A DNA stretch of 22,989 nucleotides from Hysterium pulicare CBS 123377 (GCA_000467715.1 AJFK01000145.1:1-22989), one strand, 5' to 3'. Positions 10,108 to 19,522 are shown, counted from the first letter of the stretch. A program made the numbers and translations. Notes: generated from the letters alone by a model not told the origin.

Positions 10108-10649
10108 GTTTTGACCTTCTATCCCACGATAGCCTCACACCCATTAGCATCCGGAAAGCGCTCACCCTCTCCGAAGCTACTCTAGAGCCATGGAGCTCAA
10201 AATTCAAGATGTGTCTTCGAGATGGCCAATAGAATCTAGTTTACAAATGGCAAAGTAATCAAGGAGGGGCATAGGAAGAGCAAGGTTGTAGATAGGGGGA
10301 TGAGTTGTTAGTGAGTGGTAAGAATGATGGGTTCTCTCAAATCTTGCGGACCCTGAACATCAAGATCACTCGAAAAGCATTTAGCTCTGGCATTCAAGAC
10401 TGACAGGTTCCCTGAAGTCACATCGATAACATAGTGAATTAACCAAGAATGTAGTAAATCACAGAATTAAAAATATGGAATCTAAAAGCGCTAATGGTAG
10501 GAAGTAAGGGACAAGCACAAGTACATCGTTAGAGATAGTAAACCACGTTCGAACCAGCGGGTTCATCGTAGTAATATTCCCATACCGGAGGCGATCCGAC
10601 GTCGAGCAGCTCTAATTTTTAGTGGGGCGGTTTTGCGAATTCGAGTTTA
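10108..10649. other. Intergenic, 3' side of the coiled-coil gene
   Basis: No gene, RNA or repeat was recognised. The last 100 bp form the 3' flank of the convergent-side minus-strand gene ending at 10650. Confidence 0.4.
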
Positions 10650-12572
10650 CTATAACCCCTCTTGATTAAAAGCCCAAACCCAAAGTTGAGCTACTTCTTC
10701 TACGTCCGCTTTGTATCCGCCGAATGCTCGCTTACAAACGACGTGATGCTCGACCATCTTCTTACCTATAACCCTCGCGCTACGCATGAACGCCGATTCG
10801 GTTCTGGGTACTGGCTTCCAAAAGAAGATTGCCCCGATATCTAAAATAAGCTTCTGAATGGTATCATCTGCGTCGAAAGTTTGAAGAGCAGATCGCTGGC
10901 GGACCAACAGCCATGTTCGCTTCCACAGGAGTAACGTAAACCATCGCAGGAAATGCCCGCGTTGATACGCACGAGCGGATAGATTTCCTTCGCGAATTAT
11001 ATCGAACTCGCGTTCGAGCTGCACCCATGACGGGTAGGAAACAACGGTCGACCCGCAGACCTGCCATATCCCAACTACTATGTCTGGGTCATAGTCTGTC
11101 ATCAGCCCGGCCTGGAAACTAGCCACCATAAATCGGCAGACTTTTGTTAGATGGCGCCAATGATCGACCCGATACGTGAATCCAGGTGGGGTCAAATCGT
11201 CCAACTTACGCAGTACGGGTCCCAAGTCGCATTTTTTTAGGCCACGGGGGTTCTTCTTGACCAATGTATTCCATAACAGAAACAACATATTCGAAAAGGT
11301 CTTTTGACCTAACGCTTCCAATTCCCTAGCAAGATTGCTATGTGGTTCGGGCGGCAGGATTTTCGGAAGTACAAGAAGCGGAGCATTTAACGATGACGTG
11401 TCTGAAGACCGCGCATTCATAGCTGCACTATTGACTTCCGCGTCCCACTTGGTAACAGCTCGACCATTCTTAAGTTTATCTTTTAGGGTGGCAATCTCTT
11501 CTTGGTGCCAACTGTCTTTGCAAGACAGCTCTGTCTTCAAATCAACGATACTCTGATTCAAGAAGTCGATCGTTCGAGAACGCTGGATTTCGAATTTGTG
11601 GCTGCGCTGTTGATATGCGTCTTTCCACAAGTACATATCAAGGCGTAGCGTCTCCTCGACGGTACGATCTTGTGTTTTCAAATCAAAGACTTCTTGGTTA
11701 CTTTGTCTAATTCGCTTTTCTAGCGCATTTACTTCCCGAAAATGTTGCGACTTTAGATTTGCTATTTCTTGAGTCAAATCCGCAACTTTCTTAAAGTGGG
11801 ACTCGTTCAAAGTGAAGAGTTTCTGATCGCGTAGTCTGGATTGCTCATCTAGCGCCTCAATTTCCCGGACATGTTGGGCTTTAAGATTGACTATTTCGCA
11901 AGCATGTCGTCGGGAGAGGTCTTCCAAAGGGTTGAGTTCTTTACGCTCATGCGCCTCTAGGTCTCGTTGCTGCTGGATCGTTTGTACAAGCTCGATCAAC
12001 TTGTTGATCTTCTCGTTCCTCGAGCGGTTGCTATGCTGGATTTGTCGAATCTGCTCTGTCACTACAAGTTGGTTGTGAACTAGTGTACCTTCGATGCGGT
12101 TAAGAGAGTCGGTTGCATTTTCCTGGATATTTGAAATCGATCGCACATCCGTCTTTACAGTTGCCAGACCATCGTGTACTCTGTCGAAGTTCTCGGTTAC
12201 CTTTGAATGATTTTGCGTACAGTGCACTTGAAGATGGTTAAGCATATTGATGGCATCTTCTTGTCGCTCGTGAGTTATCTGCTGCGTTATCTCGGTTGCG
12301 CGTAGCGAAGACTGCTGGACAATGGCTGCAGCTGACAACGTTGCTAAATCGTTGCGAACCGCATCGAAGTTCTTTTCGACTCTCGCTTGGTTCTCGGCAG
12401 AGGTATTTTGAAGGCCTTCGAGCTTGTCGTTCAAGTCCCCTTGCTGACCAAGCATTGATTGAAGGGTTACCTCGGCCTGTCGAAGTGAAGCCTGCTGGTT
12501 AACTACTGCCGTTGATAGCGTCGCTATGCCATTGCGCACGTGTTCGAATTCTTCTGCCTGTTTAGTCTTCAT
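10650..12572 (-). CDS. Coiled-coil protein with 60-residue tandem repeats and an orphan C-terminal domain
   Basis: One uninterrupted 640-codon frame with a TATA box 130 bp upstream of its ATG. Residues 6-65 and 66-125 are two 60-residue repeats, and 126-171 is a third copy shortened by 14. Each opens with a motif like (E/N)FxxVRNxLATLS and carries QQxSLRxxExTxQ. Residues about 172-371 are charged and heptad-like, predicted coiled coil, with a second repeat pair at 226-241 and 269-284 (EIVNLKAQHVREIEAL and EIANLKSQHFREVNAL). A Pro/Ser linker (about 372-411) leads to a Trp-rich, probably globular domain, residues 412-640. I do not recognise this domain. There is no signal peptide or clear membrane helix, so an intracellular, oligomeric scaffold is the simplest inference. 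Length and intact frame argue that it is a functional gene. Confidence 0.85.
   Translation of the reverse strand: MKTKQAEEFEHVRNGIATLSTAVVNQQASLRQAEVTLQSMLGQQGDLNDKLEGLQNTSAENQARVEKNFDAVRNDLATLSAAAIVQQSSLRATEITQQITHERQEDAINMLNHLQVHCTQNHSKVTENFDRVHDGLATVKTDVRSISNIQENATDSLNRIEGTLVHNQLVVTEQIRQIQHSNRSRNEKINKLIELVQTIQQQRDLEAHERKELNPLEDLSRRHACEIVNLKAQHVREIEALDEQSRLRDQKLFTLNESHFKKVADLTQEIANLKSQHFREVNALEKRIRQSNQEVFDLKTQDRTVEETLRLDMYLWKDAYQQRSHKFEIQRSRTIDFLNQSIVDLKTELSCKDSWHQEEIATLKDKLKNGRAVTKWDAEVNSAAMNARSSDTSSLNAPLLVLPKILPPEPHSNLARELEALGQKTFSNMLFLLWNTLVKKNPRGLKKCDLGPVLRKLDDLTPPGFTYRVDHWRHLTKVCRFMVASFQAGLMTDYDPDIVVGIWQVCGSTVVSYPSWVQLEREFDIIREGNLSARAYQRGHFLRWFTLLLWKRTWLLVRQRSALQTFDADDTIQKLILDIGAIFFWKPVPRTESAFMRSARVIGKKMVEHHVVCKRAFGGYKADVEEVAQLWVWAFNQEGL
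12060..12557 (-). repeat. 180-bp coding tandem repeat (2.8 copies)
   Basis: Within the coiled-coil gene, 12557-12378, 12377-12198 and 12197-12060 encode successive copies of one 60-residue unit, the last with an internal deletion of 14 codons. Copies one and two keep the same length and similar order of hydrophobic positions, which suggests duplication of a 180-bp module under coding constraint. Confidence 0.75.
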
Positions 12573-12700
12573 CGCAAGACTTGATCGGTGGCGGTATGGT
12601 TATAAAGGTTGGTAAGTGATGAGTATGCTGAGTAGCTTTACGTCGGAGGACTGCTTCTAGTTCGACGATTCTGATGCTGTATTAGATGAAACCTGGATCC

Positions 12701-12710
12701 CTATTTTATA
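12701..12710 (-). promoter_or_regulatory. Candidate TATA box of the coiled-coil gene
   Basis: Read on the minus strand the bases are TATAAAATAG, about 130 bp upstream of the start codon at 12572. The motif and spacing match the other two candidate TATA boxes in the window. Confidence 0.55.
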
Positions 12711-14579
12711 CTTCTTCGAACCCTGTTTGATAGATGAACAACGTTTTTTTGTACATCGATATAATCATCTTTCAACCCGAGATTCCGGGTCAAAGATCGC
12801 TCGAGATAAAGCATCAAAGCGGTTGGCTTGGTCGTGCGTAGATCTAGAAGTGAGACACTGTCATAAATTGGTAGTGCTCCAATAATACGTTGTGCTTACA
12901 CTTCGTTGAGAGTATGCATCTTGCCCACTTACATGGTAACTCAGATACAGAAGAAGCATCTCGGGAGATTTTCCCACATAAGTTTGAACGTGATCATTGT
13001 GAATGATCAAAGCGGGAAGGTCCTAGTGCATTGTTTTCGAACAAAGATCGGGAGTTTAGCTTCACTCCTATTGACGAAAGCGAGTGAAGTTTCGTATCTG
13101 AACAATGTGGCCTTACAACCCTCGAGCGTTCTTCATAATGCATGATTGAACGTTCTGTCCAGTACTTGAGTCTCGTGAAGCCAGTCGGGTGAACCCGACT
13201 TTGACGAAGTAACTGCAACGTCGATCAGCGAATTTGACTGTGAGTGGCGGTCAGCGTCGCCATATTTCCTTCGGAATCGGTGGTCGATTGATGTCCCATG
13301 AGAGACTCAAAAATCACACTGCTTAATCTCGATTTACGGAGAGCGAAGTGGGGGTAAAAAGGGGTTTGACCTGATGCATTCATGCCATGATGATAGTGTA
13401 GGGCTGATGATATCGATAACAGGTCGAGCTGACCGAGCCGCGGAAGGGAATCGTGTATTGAACCGTGGTTGTTGGGCAATATCGCTAGAAAAACTTTGAC
13501 GCAAGAAGAAAACTCGAAAAGATAAGAATCTCTAGGGATGGGGTGCGGCGCTGACGACGTAGGGAGGGGTTGGGGGCGGTTGTTTGTTTTTGGGGAAGGC
13601 CCTGTACAATGCTGGGATGAGAAGGGTGAATCTTGCCACATGAAATTCGGAATTACCTTTGAGGCGTATCAATGATTGCTGGAGAGCATCAGCACTTAGA
13701 TTGTTCTAGACTAACGATGCTGCACGTTGCCATTGGTTGTGCTCACCATGGTTTAAGATGCCGAGAGGCGGAGCACTGGCATGTCTTAGTCAGGTCGTCC
13801 TGACAGAGTGCTTGCTTCCGTCACTAAAGAGACGCAGAAAAAGGTCAAGGATAGTAACGAAAGCTGACTGGAAGCACACTCCACGAGACCCGTAGCAAGA
13901 CCAGCGCCATTTTCCCTTCTAAAACCTCGTAACGTTCTAAAGAGAGGAACTTCTTTCCAGGTTGACTTCGAGAGCGGAAACTTGGGAGGAGCGACAATAT
14001 GGACGATAAGAATCAACGCTCTGGCATTGATGACCTACCGTCCTCTCAGAGTCGCTCCCTAGCGAGAGCTGCCATTGAAACAAAAAAGCGGCGTGGTGAC
14101 CTAGATGTCGAAGGATAGGTTTTTCCCAAATCCAGCCAGAAAGCAGAAAGAGATCTATACTTCATAACACGAGCTTTGTTTGTATAGTCTTTTCAGATCG
14201 ATACTTTCAAGAGACTATTCAATTCTGCCTTATAGGTATTTATAGATATGTTGAGATCTGTTTCCCCCCGAATCAGCACTTACTGCGACGAAAGTGTGCT
14301 ACCCGAATCCCGCAGAACTGTTCATTCTTCGTCGATTCTTGAAATGACCTCCAACTCCACTCTGCGGTACACACTATATTGGAAATAATACGAGCGGAAG
14401 TGAGAGAGTTGAAGGCTTGTAGGATGCAAGGAAACTGCGTTTTACGAATATTAGTTACATTTGAGGACTATTCACCTGGGGATTAGATATAAGAAACCGA
14501 CTCATATCAATGGCAGCCTTCTATTTTCCCTTGAATGTCCTCTGAGAACGTTCCAGGTCCGTGATTCGACTCAAATGAT
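12711..14579. other. Long intergenic stretch, no supported gene
   Basis: This includes the upstream region of the coiled-coil gene and about 1.9 kb of sequence with only overlapping open frames of 74-138 codons (for example minus 13225-13641). None shows a domain, and the 138-codon frame is Ser/His/Pro-rich without a family match. One near-perfect 18-bp palindrome lies at 13183-13200. Otherwise nothing was recognised. Confidence 0.4.
13183..13200. other. 18-bp palindrome
   Basis: AGTCGGGT and ACCCGACT flank a two-base centre (GA), giving 8 matching base pairs. It sits about 610 bp upstream of the coiled-coil start. It could be a dimeric transcription-factor site or chance; there is no second copy to support function. 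Confidence 0.3.
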
Positions 14580-15195
14580 GGGTATCGTTGGCATCGGTGG
14601 TACTCTCGGTGGCAGGTGCCGAAAACTCAAATAGGGAGCCTAAAATCTCGTCGGGGTCGTCTCCTATCTTAGAAGTGCTGGAAAAGCTCAGAATTAGGAC
14701 CCACCAAATGTCTTTGCCGCTGATATCAAATAGTGGATCGGGCAGTGTTGGACGCTTAGCGGCCGATTCATGAAGTCATCCATGGCATAGGTGGTTGTTA
14801 AGGTGCTCTTGAAGCGGAGGGATCTGGAACGCTGTTTTGACCCGGAGTATCATTTGCTTGGCTCCCCGAGTTATGGGTCCTGGCATTCCTCGAAGATGTC
14901 AACAAGCTGGTTCGTCATCCTCTCTTCAACTGGATCCATCTCTTGGCCCAAGAGGAGCTCTAGCTTTCTTCGAACACGGCGGGGTATGCCATCACTAAGA
15001 AATTGCTCCTACCTAGCGAAATCGGCCTGTGGTTTGTTCCTACGTTGAGATCTAGAAGAACAGTCTTCGCACTTTCATCGTCTTCCGTAAGGCCCTCTGG
15101 CGAATCATCGTCGCGTTCTCTACATGGCTGGATATCTCTGTGGTGGCTGAGTAAACTGAAATTGTTTTCAAAAACTTTACAACAATGGGGCATCC
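14580..15195 (-). pseudogene. Relic of a fungal regulator-like gene
   Basis: Minus-strand frames are broken but protein-like. 15008-14871 reads EQFLSDGIPRRVRRKLELLL, then GQEMDPVEERMTNQLVDIFE and ECQDP before a TAA. I recall this pattern from the helical segment of large fungal C2H2/regulator-type proteins, where a run of basic residues is followed by a Pro-(V/I)-Glu-Glu motif. Upstream (15193-15010) an acidic segment (RERDDDSPEGLTEDDESA) lies in another frame. Downstream (about 14660-14580) SKIGDDPDEILGSLFEFS sits in a third. Several stops and frameshifts make it a dead copy. The family assignment is from memory and weak; that it is decayed coding DNA is more secure. Confidence 0.4.
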
Positions 15196-15496
15196 TATTG
15201 GCTGCCGGTCCCGATAAAACAGATGTTCTCTAGGCTATGTCAGCGCAAGATACACATGTAACTCACGATACACCATGTGCCACCTCGGCCGTACACATGG
15301 CTGAACAAGCAGACAACTATTCCAGCAGTTTTGGGAGCCTGAAAGCAAGAATTATTTTCGCTGAATCCCGTCTCTTATACCTCCGAAGTCATTGTCTCTA
15401 CCACCGTCTCTATCAGTGTCTCCGAAGTGGACTGTTGTCACCATCTGGTACAGTTTCTTTACCATCACTACTTCAACCTTCCTCGCGTGATTTGTG

Positions 15497-15672
15497 CGCT
15501 GGCGAATTTTCCTGCGCTGGTGAATTCGCTGCGAATTGCTGGCGAAGTGCTAGCGAATTGCTGGCGAATATTCTGGCGCTGGCGGATTCGCTGCGAATTG
15601 CTGGCGAAATGCTGGCGAAATGCTGGCGAAATTTCCTGCGCTGACGAATTCGCTGGCGAAATATTCGCTTTC
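15497..15672. repeat. GCTGGCGAA minisatellite
   Basis: The core word GCTGGCGAA (with variants GCTAGCGAA, GCTGCGAA, GCTGGTGAA) recurs about a dozen times, spaced 8-12 bp. A perfect run of period 11 (ATGCTGGCGAA) lies near 15600-15635. Blocks beginning GCGCTGG(C/T)G recur about every 62 bp (near 15515, 15576 and 15638), giving a higher-order repeat. Because the basic period is not a multiple of three, the open frames crossing it (plus 15237-15644 and 15427-15723) are by-products and not genes. Confidence 0.85.
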
Positions 15673-16126
15673 GTTGTTTACCACCCTACCCTGCATGTCC
15701 CGATACCAGCCCTTTTCGCGTGATCATAAACAGTATAGGATCTTCACAAACCTCATTTCTCACAAGACGATCAGCAAAACGGTTGGACAAGAATAGAGAG
15801 GCGCGATGAACATCATCAAGCTTCCCACCGGCTGTGCATAAAGTCTCCCAGAACCGAGGTTTATCCGACAGTGAATGTCATTTCTTACCTCAGACCAGGA
15901 CGAATGACAACGCTGGGACTTAACCAATAGTAAATGCAGTTAGTACTTGGCATGGCTAGGCAGCAGATTTGCGTAACAACACAGCCACCTTTATTCGTCT
16001 TTCTCAAGCTTGTTACCTCAATAGAATGAACTAAACCTTCAACTCAACTCCTTTACCAACTTTGCTTTCGACAAAGACTTCACTACTCTGGTTCTTCTTG
16101 ATATCCGCTCTCAGATTTCTATTGAA
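15673..16126. other. 5' flank of the 238-residue protein gene
   Basis: No gene or repeat was recognised. The last 100 bp are pyrimidine-rich, with CTTTACC and TTCTTCTTG tracts before the ATG, a common fungal leader composition. No clear TATA box was found. Confidence 0.4.
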
Positions 16127-16843
16127 ATGTCCCAAGCTACCCCCACTATCGATGTCCGCCTTTTCCCCTCGTCCCCGATGCTAGATCTGGGGTCCCGAGA
16201 GCCTTGGTCGATCAAGGTGGATCTGGTTCTCAACCATGACAGCCCTATCACCTTTCACAATAGCGATGCCGGCCTTTTCGATTGCAGGATTTTGCGCGCG
16301 GGAGGATTGACATTTACCAACTCCGCAACTCGCCAAGAAATACCCCGTAGCCGCATCTTCACTTGCGGCGGAGACGATGAATTCAAGATGACGAAATCAA
16401 ACAAAGATGGTTTCACAACACTCTATCCCGAACAACACCACAGTCTTGAAGCGACATTCCAGCCAATGCTGACCTCACCGCCTTTTCAAATCCCGACCGA
16501 CCTGAGAACGTCAGTGGCAGCTATACTGGAGCAACAGAAGTCGGTTCACAAAGTCTGGAAATGGCAGCACATCTATGGATTTGAAGACGGACGAACATAC
16601 GAGATTGGGGTTGATGCAGAGGCGGCGGTGAAGAGCTGGGTCGAAGGAACCAAAGAGGAGATACTGGCTAGGGGTGGCTATTGGGCGGCGGTGAAGCGTT
16701 GGATTTGGGGATCTGAGAAGGAGATACTGGCTAAGGGTGGTAATTGGTTGACGATGACTAGAAAGGACACAGTGAGATATCATGTTGTGGAGACCTCGAC
16801 TTTCGATGTCAAAAGGCCAGAAGGGGACTTGGACTGGCCTTGA
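16127..16843 (+). CDS. Uncharacterised fungal protein with internal duplication
   Basis: An intronless 238-codon frame starting GAAATGTCCC. The N-terminal half contains DVRLFPSSPML, PWSIKVDLVLNHDSPITFHN, LTFTNSATRQEIPRSRI and TTLYPEQHHSLEATFQP. The C-terminal half contains YGFEDGRTYEIGV. From memory this order of motifs (a PWSI-type segment with a beta-rich Pro-Ile-Thr-Phe core, then a LYPG/E-type turn, then an EDG-TYEIG segment) occurs in an uncharacterised protein group common in Pezizomycotina. No catalytic motif, signal peptide or membrane helix is visible. Residues 166-207 are two 21-residue repeats (AAVKSWVEGTKEEILARGGYW, then a copy starting AAVKRWIWG), encoded by 63-bp tandem units. 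The function is unknown. I consider the gene real because the frame is clean and family-like. Confidence 0.8.
   Translation: MSQATPTIDVRLFPSSPMLDLGSREPWSIKVDLVLNHDSPITFHNSDAGLFDCRILRAGGLTFTNSATRQEIPRSRIFTCGGDDEFKMTKSNKDGFTTLYPEQHHSLEATFQPMLTSPPFQIPTDLRTSVAAILEQQKSVHKVWKWQHIYGFEDGRTYEIGVDAEAAVKSWVEGTKEEILARGGYWAAVKRWIWGSEKEILAKGGNWLTMTRKDTVRYHVVETSTFDVKRPEGDLDWP
16622..16747 (+). repeat. 63-bp tandem duplication within a gene
   Basis: 16622-16684 and 16685-16747 are adjacent copies, each starting GCGGCGGTGAAG and sharing GAGATACTGGCTA then GGGTGG. They encode 21 residues each and keep the reading frame. The copies are similar enough at DNA level to suggest a fairly recent event. The middle of the unit differs most. 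Confidence 0.85.
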
Positions 16844-16847
16844 GATA

Positions 16848-17857
16848 GCGAGAGCATCTGAGGGGTTGCTTCTTTCATTTGGGGATATGTTTGCTCGGTA
16901 AGGCTAGTGCGATGTTGACGGGGACATATGCGTCTCCTCACGCGATAAAGAGTATCCATCTTAATCAAAGCCAAAGTCGAATACATGTGCAGTCGCATCG
17001 AGAGCCAATAAGTGGAATTCCCAATCTTCCCAAACAGCTTCTTGAAGTTCTAGTCAGTGCGAGCAACTCAGATAAGGCTCAGAAGTCACTTCTAGGACAC
17101 CGTCTCAGATAGTGCAGGCGAGTGCCCGTTTCACCAGCTTCGTGGACTCCGGGGTCGGCATGAGGATACAGAAGCCAACCTTGCCCGGGTTGTAGAGATT
17201 GCCAAAATAATCGCTTTCCTATATTAGCTCTACAAGCCCACACAGAGATCTATTCCGCACGTTTCTTCCAATATACCATTTCAGCAGCAGTATGACACCG
17301 TTCTTTGGGCTGGTGTTCACCAGTCCACCATCTTTTGTCAACTTCCTCCCTCTCAATGCTAAGACCCCTCGTTATAGCTGAGACAATACCCTTTTACTCC
17401 TTACAAATACGACAAGTCACACCGGTTGACCTGGGGACAAGCCGCTTGGTGGATGCCCTTGGAAATGTGCTCACGCTCAGCAGGTGCCTATATGAGGTAG
17501 ATGAGTTCAGTGAATGTTACTGGCCCTCAGCAATTACAGCACATTTTATAGAAATTGAGGTTTACGTGACCGTTAGAAAGTAAGCTAGTCGGTGGCTACG
17601 ATTTTACAAACGATATTTGCGGAGTCTAGCAGATGGCATAAGAAATGGAGGATGATTGAACATACTACCTCTTTCGCTCAAGTCTTTGCTCCGGCTGTCC
17701 TTTGAGTTTACTCTTCCGGGAGATCAATCCACCGCCGGCGGGGAGGAAGACCTCAAAGTTGTAAAATAACTTACTGACAGCTATATGGTTGGTAGTTTAC
17801 TTGCTTAAAGTCGCTCTGAGAATAATAAGATGGGTGGGATCAGCGCTACGAATAGAA
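16848..17857. other. Intergenic stretch, no supported gene
   Basis: There are open frames of 77 (16879-17112) and 92 codons (17305-17583) on the plus strand, without domain, signal peptide or convincing splice sites. A short minus-strand segment near 17700-17755 reads FEVFLPAGGGLISRK and could be an exon relic, but it is too short to call. No RNA genes were seen. Confidence 0.35.
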
Positions 17858-17974
17858 TATTAGGTGTAGTGTATACTTTATAATATTATATGCTTTATCT
17901 TCCAGTAAAAATATTATATGGTGTAGTATACACCTTATAATATTTCTACTAAAAGGTATATACTACACCTAATA
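17858..17974. mobile_element. MITE-like inverted-repeat element with TA duplication
   Basis: A 113-bp AT-rich unit (17860-17972) begins TTAGGTGTAGTGTATAC and ends with the inverted match GTATATACTACACCTAA, directly flanked on both sides by TA. Terminal inverted repeats plus a TA target duplication are the hallmark of non-autonomous Tc1/mariner-type elements. The interior holds a second palindrome (17910-17944, arms AATATTATATGGTGTA and TACACCTTATAATATT around GTA). It encodes nothing. The internal palindrome is shared with the satellite at 8170-8490. Confidence 0.6.
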
Positions 17975-18479
17975 AAAAATGCGTATTGCCGTTTAGCAGA
18001 ACTTAGGGCCTAATGATGAAAAGGCTCAAACGAGTATCTCATGTGCTTCGTCCGACAATAGAATTCTGGATTCTTAGCCAGCTTGATCGCGCTGCTAGTT
18101 GTCACCAGAGATATTAGTCGCCACTGGCTTTTGGCCATGCCTCAAACACGTTCAGAGCCCGCTAGCTTCCTTCTCAGCCCGGGTCTCCGCCATATACCCA
18201 GCCGACTAACATTTCGAGGACCAGCCATTCGGCATCAGTGCCCACCTGCTTCGTTAATGACGGCATTGCGCGCGCTGGGAGTATTCGCCATTGCTGAGGC
18301 AGGACACCGCGAAGGCAATGTCCGGTCGAGTTGCCGGCAGCAGGTATATAAGGGATCCCATGGCGCTTGCGTACTAGTGTTTGTTGGAGTCGTTGGCTCT
18401 ATAGTCCTTGCTAACCGGAGTTGACATCCATACTTCTTAACGTTTTGGTCTAGCAATCACGCTGCCTTCTATACAGAGT
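17975..18479. other. Intergenic stretch, no supported gene
   Basis: One 113-codon plus-strand frame (18083-18424) and a shorter overlapping antisense frame exist, without family resemblance, promoter or introns. Nothing else was recognised. Confidence 0.35.
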
Positions 18480-18900
18480 TAAGGAACATTGCTCAAAGGC
18501 GTTGAACTTCGTCTTGATTACTGTCTCCTTCAGATCCGACTCGGCAATGAGCAGGCCATCCGTAGAAAGCACGTAGACTTTGCGCTGCACGAGCGGCAAG
18601 AACCCCAATTTCTTCAGCGGTGAGATTAGGATGTTGTACTAGATCTAGAGTGACTACTTCATCCCATAGAGTGCCTTGTCAAACTTGCAAACGCGGTCTT
18701 GTGGGGTTGTTTAACATAGAGCTCCTTATCGGTTTTCACGTCCATCTGGTGAATCTCCAGCTCCAACGCAGGTGCTCTCATTAGTTTGACGACCGACGCA
18801 GAAATTTACCATTCGGCTCTTCCTTCCAGTGGGGCTCGTTCTTTGCCTGCTTGACGTTCCTAGGCTCCCAGAGTTCTGCAGCTATCAAACTATGCGATCG
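18480..18900 (-). pseudogene. Ty1/Copia retrotransposon reverse-transcriptase relic
   Basis: Minus-strand fragments follow the order of a Copia polyprotein: EPRNVKQAKNEPHWKE (segment before the RT), then ALELEIHQMDVKT, ELYVKQP, VCKFDKALYGMK, then LKKLGFLPLVQ and DGLLIAESDLKET, where the active-site YVDD(L/M) region would be. They lie in different frames, with deletions (the AFLNG block is missing after MDVKT) and in-frame stops. At least two stops sit where Gln and Trp are expected (CAG to TAG, TGG to TAG), consistent with RIP. No LTRs, integrase or gag were found nearby, so this is an isolated, dead fragment. Confidence 0.7.
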
Positions 18901-19228
18901 AAAAGGGGATAGGAGAGAAAAAATGGTCAAAAATGAAAGCGACGTAAAAGTTCCGAAATTTATAACATACTACTAGCTTTCTTGAATGTGTGATAGCAGT
19001 CAGCATCCAAGGAAAATTTGCTCGGCCAAGGTATGGGGTGAGGCTTCGCAACATGCATCCGGACGCTATAGTTGATCGCCAACCACTATACTCCTGGGTC
19101 CGAGTCGCTAGCGGTCCTTCCTATACGTATACAGTGTCCCGAAAAGTCCTTATTGCGCGCTCTCCTGTTATTCCTGTCGCCCTCAGCCTACTCTCGAATG
19201 CTAACTAATACCTCGTTCACTTTCACCT
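18901..19228. other. No feature recognised
   Basis: This stretch lies between the Copia relic and a GC-richer segment. Open frames on the plus strand (72 and 100 codons) have no family resemblance. Confidence 0.35.
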
Positions 19229-19522
19229 TTAAAAATAGCCGCACCGTCCTGCATCAAGCACGTTCCTCGCCTCTGCTACGACTGTCACACTTGTCAGATA
19301 GGACAACCGGATCAGGAAGTCGGTGGCTGCATCTGCAACGAGACTGCGTTCGGCTTCGGGGGCGAGGTGGTTGATGAGATCGAGGTGGAGGAAGATACAG
19401 CGAACCACTCGCAACACAGGCTCGTCACGCACAGCGACCGACGGAGTAGAGGGCCCAATTGTCCAACGCATGTTCGAGGATACCGCGAATGGCGTCGCGG
19501 GGGGCTTCGGGTTTCGGGCCAA
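19229..19522 (-). pseudogene. Coding-like GC-rich fragment, unidentified
   Basis: A 97-codon minus-strand frame without ATG at its 5' end uses many C-ending codons (CTC, ATC, GTC, GCC, TTC), unlike the surrounding AT-richer DNA. It reads MRWTIGPSTPSVAVRDEPVL, then IFLHLDLINHLAPEAERSLV, then DFLIRLSYLTSVTVVAEARN, a helical, protein-like composition. A TGA closes it upstream. It may be an exon of a gene with unrecognised introns or a remnant of a captured gene. Antisense frames in the same place are also open, which is expected in GC-rich DNA, so the strand is uncertain. Confidence 0.3.

Noticed and set aside
15237-15723. Overlapping plus-strand frames of 98 and 135 codons, rich in Cys-Trp-Arg
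   Set aside because: They are translations of the minisatellite, whose basic period is not a multiple of three; the same core word is read in changing frames.
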